DNA of 64,000 nt. Origin: Armatimonadota bacterium. Its GTDB lineage: Bacteria; Armatimonadota; UBA5829. Under the pieces are notes generated by a model that was not told where the DNA came from, did no database searches, and worked only from the letters and a program-made list of their open reading frames with translations. The number at the start of each line of letters is the position of its first letter. Positions within the stretch are counted from its first letter, which is position 1. This document shows positions 59,679 to 64,000 of the stretch, piece after piece. Both the position numbers and the translations under genes were made by a program. The DNA is taken from positions 43,395 to 107,394 of the forward strand of contig JBDKUO010000005.1 of NCBI GenBank assembly GCA_039679645.1, given 5' to 3'.

Positions 59679-61117
59679 GTGATTATTACACACGTGTTAT
59701 CCGCGGCTACGTTTCCTCCGATCCTGACACCGGTGTGTGGCCGCAGAACATCATTGATGAGATTGATGCTGGACGACCTGTTATAGCAATTCTTACCTTG
59801 CTTACCTCAACAAAGCACGAAATTCAAGGGACCCAGCACGCATTTCCTGTATTTGGATACAAGGAAGAAGAGGGGCAACCGCTGAAACTACTCGTGTATG
59901 ACACCTGGTTTGAAGATAGTGACCCAAATCTCCTTAGTACATATCGCATAATTAACTTCCCGACTGCGGCAGAGGTAGAATACAAGGGGCTACAGGGTGT
60001 CACAACCGAGACATTGTATAGGGCAAGTAATAGCCAGTACTGGAAACTTGTCGCATTCTCGTTCCTGAAGATCAACAACAATGATCGCTGCCCACTCCCG
60101 CTTGGAACCAATGACTATCCAAGTGCAGCACACCAGGACGAGTTCGACATCGACTTCGATCTTCCCGCTGGCAATTCCCGCGTCCACTATAGCGGCTGGA
60201 CGCCGACCCCCGCTTCTCCCGCAGTGACACTCGATGCTAACGGTGACGGAACACTCCACATTGATCACGACTGCGTCTTGAACTTCAGGACCTATCGGGA
60301 TGCAACTCCGCCCGATGGCTATCTTGCAAGCGATGTTGTGCATCGGGTGTATTCAGTCTTCTCGGCAAACAAGAACATCAAAAAATACGCCGACGACACC
60401 GAGGTCACTATAGTCAACGGGATCGTCACGCACGTGCTGGACTCGAACAACTTTTACTTCGAGGAAAGGGATAAGAGGCTTTTCGGAATTCGTGTCCAAA
60501 AAGCCAGCCACGGGCTTACCACCGGCGATGAGGTAGAAGTCGTTGTTGGTTCCATAGACACGGATTCGAGTAATGACGAGCGGTATATCGAGGCGACAAG
60601 CGTTACTGAAACCGATCCTCCCACTGCGGTCATTACGCCGTATTGCTTAACAAATATCTGCTTGGGCGGGAATGATTACCTGCCTGCCGGGGGTTCCGGC
60701 ACAGGCTACGCTCAGAAGGGGGTTGTGAATAGCACGAGTCTGAACAACATTGGCTTGCTGGTGCGCACCGTCGGCAAGGTGACTTACATCAATACGAACT
60801 CAGGCTACTTCGTCATATCGGATGGTTCGGCAGCAGTTGATAGCGGTGACCACGACGGAGTAAAGATTTCCGCTTCTGGATTGATTCCCCAGGGGCTTGC
60901 GGTCGATGACTTTGTTATAGCGACAGGAATATGTTCTCTCGAAAAGGTCAGCAATAATTTATACGCCGTCGTAATTTCACGAAATTCATCTGACCTTGTA
61001 GTAGTGCAGCAATTTTCGTATTTGTCGCCACATGTGAGCCAACTGCACTATTGCACCTCGGCTACCTTGACTCTCCGCCAAAGGAAAGATGGAGAAGTGA
61101 AATTGCAGATCGTGTGA
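59621..61117 (+). pseudogene. 3' portion of the frameshifted PEP-CTERM/C39-like gene
   Basis: Reading from GGT TAC at 59621 continues the peptidase domain without a natural start: TAGNGQDAYHDVSDYYTR, GRPVIAILTLLTSTKHEIQG, QHAFPVFGYKEEEG (catalytic His region). The rest has OB-fold-like domains of about 80-100 residues (VTIVNGIVTHVLDSNNFYFEERDKRLFGIRV and VRTVGKVTYINTNSGYFVISDG). Changing the G7 run to G8 or G5 joins both halves. The gene is broken here, or is a sequencing error, or shifts frame on the run. It runs up to six bases before the GH78 stop. Confidence 0.65.
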
Positions 61118-61123
61118 TAGATA

Positions 61124-63733
61124 CTACGCCTCGTGAATATCGTATCGCACATGGGTATAGCTCCCCTCCCTGACCCATACATAGTCATCGACGGCAGAGC
61201 AGCGGTCTTTCTTTTTGTAGCTCTCCGACGGCTCAGCCTCTTGGGTTACCAGCCAGTCCAGATACGGGTCATGCTCTTCACCAGACCGCCAGATCACATT
61301 GCCCCAGCCGTATGTCTTTCTGGCTCTGCGCTCGGGCGTCTCGGGGCTCAGATCAAACTCTTCTATAACAGGATCTATAAACCCACCGACCGGCAGCGCG
61401 GCGATATAACCGCTGGGAGCATCGATATCTATCTGAAAATGACCCGGCTCGCTGCGCCACTCGACCTCTACTTGACTCTTAGCGGTCTTGATATGGCCCT
61501 TTGCCCACTGCAAGTCACCTACCCTTGGATGGATCACTACCACATCCGACTCAGGCATGGACGGCTTCACGCCCAGAATCTCAGCAGGCAGGAAATACGT
61601 AGGCGCACCCGACCATGCATGGCAGAGGCTGTTCGGACAGATTTTGTCCACCGGCCAGTTCGGTTCGAAAGTCTCCCACCAGGTAGTCGCTCCTCGACCC
61701 AGCATCTCTCCCCAACAGGACCGTATGCGCTCCAACGCCTCGGTTGTCATTCCCAGCTTTACCATGGCCTGCAGGACATAGAAATCGAAGTAAGGGCCGG
61801 AGCTGTGAACCACCGGCTTTTGGTGTATCTGGAATTCATTCCCGGTACCTGCGTCCGTTTCGGGAATAAATTCCCGAAACACCTTGGCGATGCGTTTGCA
61901 CTTGCGCGTGTCGGCAAGACCGAATATTACAGCCAGAGTATTGGTCTGCACACTGACTGTCTCGCTCATTTTGCCGTTTACATTACAATCGACATATGCG
62001 CCCAGCTCATCACTCCAGAACCGCTCGTTAAACGCATCGCGCACCTGCTCGGCTCTCCTGTGCCAGAGGACCGCGTCATCATTCCTGCCGACCGCCGCGG
62101 CCAGCTTAGATGCATCCCGCAGAGCCTGGTAGTAAAACGCGTTATACGCCGCCACCTCGCCGTGCTTATCAAGAGGCATATGATCGATAAAGAGCCACCA
62201 CTCGTGATTGGGCACATCCGGGTTCGGTTCCCAGGTGAGCAGACCGCGCTCGCTCTCCTGCGACCGCAGCCAGTCCTCCATCAGCAATCGCATATTCTCA
62301 TACAGCCGAGCCACAAGATCAGCATCGCCCGTATACAGATAGTAATCGTGCAGTATAAGCACCCAGACCAGGTTGTAGTCCGGCAATATATGATTGGTGC
62401 TCGACGGCCACAAGGCGTTAAAGAGGCCATCCTCACGCTGGCACTGCACAAACTGCCACAGCGCCTTAGCCACCAGCCTGCTGTCATTGAAGCAGTAGTA
62501 GTTCATCAGCGCTTCCACGCGGACATCACCCGGGTACTGGCCGTGCTCGCGCAGCGGGCAGTCCTCAAACTGATCCTGCATACAGATGCTGAGAGTGTAG
62601 ACGCCTGTCTGCCATATTCTGTTTAATAGATCGTCAGAGCACTCAAATGACGACACCTGCTCGACAGGATACCCTACCCGCTTGATCGATACACTGTCCA
62701 GCTTTACCGGTCGATCCAAATCTCTGAACGAAAGCTGCATGTATCTGAAAGCTCGCCGCCCGAAGGTCTCCCATTCCTGCCTGCCGCCATGCAGGATCAG
62801 CCGGTCGGCCTGCAATATGTCCTGCCTGGTCGGGTAGACACGGCCATTATCATCCAGGGCCTCGCTGTAGCCGATATCTATGATCCCACTGCCACCGTCG
62901 GCCACACTGATAGTAGGAAACCCGACAACCTCTCTGCCGAAATCCAGGACTACATACGCATCCCTGCCCGGAGATATCTCTGCGACGCCATTACCCCTGG
63001 TCAGCAGATTGCTCTCACGGACGACCATGCCTCTCTGCCGGCTGGTCTTTTCGCTGTACATACGGGTAGCGACGTCCTGAGTTTGGTCATCACTGCAGAT
63101 AAAAGTGCCGCTCTCGATCACTTTTTCGGGGAATATCTCCTGCTCACGCAGTGCGGGTATCTGCCTCGGGACCATCTCCAGCCACGGCTCGACACCTACC
63201 TCGCCGATCACCTCCGGCTCCTGCCAGCTCGAGTCATCAAAACCCACCACATTCCAGCCGACGGGCTTCTTGCGGGAGTCGTATATCTCCTGAAAACCGA
63301 TTGTCCAATACATCTGCTCGGAGCTGCTGTCCCATTCGGATGCGGGGATAACACGCCAGGTCCCGTCGGTTGCAGTGATGGTCTTGCCGCCGCCGTTTGT
63401 GATCTCCACCTGAGCCAGCAGGCCGCCGGGAAGTTCGGGCCTGCTGTGCGTGCCGACGCCGTAATTGTAGCAAAGCACGCCTATCACGTTCCCGCCGTGG
63501 CGGATATAGCTTCTGATATCGTAGGAGTCATAATATTGAAACGAGGGATGGCAGGGGCTGGGTCCACGGCCCACATAACGGCCGTTGACGTAAAGTTTAT
63601 ACTCAGTGGAGCACGACACACAGGCAACGGCATCCGATACGGATGCCACCTCTATCTTTTTGCGCGCGTACATATAAAAGTTGGGCGTCTTCGAATGCGA
63701 CCTCGCCCATATCCATTTTGCATTCCAATCCAT
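61124..63733 (-). CDS. Alpha-L-rhamnosidase, glycoside hydrolase family 78
   Basis: 869 residues. N-terminal jelly-roll domains (about 1-330: WNAKWIWARSHSKTPNFYMYARKKIEV, YKLYVNGRYVGRGPSPCHPSFQYYDSYDI), then an (alpha/alpha)6 barrel with DQFEDCPLREHGQYPGDVRVEALMNYY, the GH78 acidic cluster, and WWETFEPNWPVDKICPNSLCHAWSGAP. A C-terminal beta-sandwich follows. It inverts anomeric configuration while hydrolysing terminal rhamnose. No signal peptide, thus intracellular. A palindrome (61857-61880) encodes EFIP in a loop of the barrel. It may extend the sugar-using set of the window. Confidence 0.93.
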   Translation of the reverse strand: MDWNAKWIWARSHSKTPNFYMYARKKIEVASVSDAVACVSCSTEYKLYVNGRYVGRGPSPCHPSFQYYDSYDIRSYIRHGGNVIGVLCYNYGVGTHSRPELPGGLLAQVEITNGGGKTITATDGTWRVIPASEWDSSSEQMYWTIGFQEIYDSRKKPVGWNVVGFDDSSWQEPEVIGEVGVEPWLEMVPRQIPALREQEIFPEKVIESGTFICSDDQTQDVATRMYSEKTSRQRGMVVRESNLLTRGNGVAEISPGRDAYVVLDFGREVVGFPTISVADGGSGIIDIGYSEALDDNGRVYPTRQDILQADRLILHGGRQEWETFGRRAFRYMQLSFRDLDRPVKLDSVSIKRVGYPVEQVSSFECSDDLLNRIWQTGVYTLSICMQDQFEDCPLREHGQYPGDVRVEALMNYYCFNDSRLVAKALWQFVQCQREDGLFNALWPSSTNHILPDYNLVWVLILHDYYLYTGDADLVARLYENMRLLMEDWLRSQESERGLLTWEPNPDVPNHEWWLFIDHMPLDKHGEVAAYNAFYYQALRDASKLAAAVGRNDDAVLWHRRAEQVRDAFNERFWSDELGAYVDCNVNGKMSETVSVQTNTLAVIFGLADTRKCKRIAKVFREFIPETDAGTGNEFQIHQKPVVHSSGPYFDFYVLQAMVKLGMTTEALERIRSCWGEMLGRGATTWWETFEPNWPVDKICPNSLCHAWSGAPTYFLPAEILGVKPSMPESDVVVIHPRVGDLQWAKGHIKTAKSQVEVEWRSEPGHFQIDIDAPSGYIAALPVGGFIDPVIEEFDLSPETPERRARKTYGWGNVIWRSGEEHDPYLDWLVTQEAEPSESYKKKDRCSAVDDYVWVREGSYTHVRYDIHEA
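61857..61880. repeat. Palindromic element GTTTCGGGAA, copy 3 (inside GH78 gene)
   Basis: GTTTCGGGAAT and ATTCCCGAAAC, perfect 11-bp arms around AA. Nine to ten outer bases match the other two copies; the centre differs. Confidence 0.6.
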
Positions 63734-63850
63734 ACGCTGCTAATACTCCGAAGCTGGTTGCTATGCAACGATAGCATATTCGAGGGAGTTGGGCAAGGGT
63801 TTATTGCGTGATATGGATCAGAGTTTGCAATTTTGATGGTTCGGGATTTT

Positions 63851-64000
63851 AGAGGCTGTCTCATGATCACAAAAATTCAAATCGTCAAGAAACTCACGAA
63901 GTGAGGATTAGCAGGAAAGGGCTTCCCAGAAGTGTAATGACATCTGAGACCTGCCGATAACGCTAATTCTGTTCGATTTTCGATTTTTGAGACACCCTCT
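63851..64000. mobile_element. Inverted-end element at right edge (MITE or IS end)
   Basis: AGAGGCTGTCTCA (63851-63863) and the reverse complement of the last 13 bases, AGAGGGTGTCTCA, differ at one position. No gene lies between. GAGGGTGTCTCA-type ends are common in transposons. The right flank is outside the window, so completeness and target duplication cannot be judged. Alternatively it is a solo end. Confidence 0.5.

Noticed and set aside
61133..62626. Long open frame of about 497 codons antisense to the GH78 gene
   Set aside because: It is a mirror of codon bias in a clear glycosidase gene, has no family-like motifs and no ribosome site.

Overview
The window reads as a contiguous piece of a bacterial chromosome, moderately G+C-rich by eye, with no tRNA, rRNA or CRISPR array that I can recognise. 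The gene set mixes an LCP cell-wall protein and a SpoIIM-family membrane protein with diderm-like features: a PEP-CTERM sorting signal, RseB/anti-sigma/ECF-sigma genes, lipoproteins and a large beta-rich exported protein. Together with the many sugar-catabolic genes this suggests an environmental bacterium of the Armatimonadota type. That placement is inference, not a database result.

Layout. 0.3-5 kb: a minus-strand operon (GntR regulator, ceramidase-like protein, DegT aminotransferase, zinc dehydrogenase) with a consensus promoter and an operator-like palindrome. 5.1-11.6 kb: a plus-strand run proA-nadD-LCP-rsfS-TPR protein-glycosidase. 11.6-22.6 kb: a secreted basic protein and a sugar-use region (GH38 alpha-mannosidase, fucose/arabinose isomerase-family protein, L-ribulokinase, DeoR regulator, uronate-isomerase-like protein, TIM-barrel epimerase). 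22.6-29.5 kb: exported and membrane proteins (secreted SOD, hydrolase, PHP phosphoesterase, DUF58, SpoIIM, RDD). 29.6-34.5 kb: a soluble multi-GAF histidine kinase and an NtrC-type regulator with no DNA-binding domain. 34.5-46 kb: GDSL esterase, flavoproteins, RRM protein, FlxA-like protein, ArnT-like transferase, PAP2, YihY, a PhnD-type lipoprotein and a cupredoxin-like lipoprotein. 46-52.7 kb: an ECF sigma/anti-sigma/RseB operon with a self-type promoter, a short Rhs-like protein, a BaiN-type flavoprotein, DUF378 and a second anti-sigma-like protein. 52.7-64 kb: an 854-residue repeat protein, an epimerase, DsrE and DehI relatives, a frameshifted PEP-CTERM/peptidase-like gene and a GH78 rhamnosidase.

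The most unusual aspect is the density of small dispersed repeats. At least five word-like or palindromic families lie between genes, and several copies sit inside reading frames: in nadD, DUF58, SpoIIM, two glycosidases and a secreted protein. One 195-bp element (33061-33255) has perfect 15-bp inverted ends and a perfect 10-bp flanking direct repeat, so it looks like a complete non-autonomous transposon. A second inverted-end element runs to the right edge. Other points worth following are an apparent ATC start codon on rsfS, an internal PEP-CTERM signal followed by a second export-like segment, and an activator ATPase without its DNA-binding domain.
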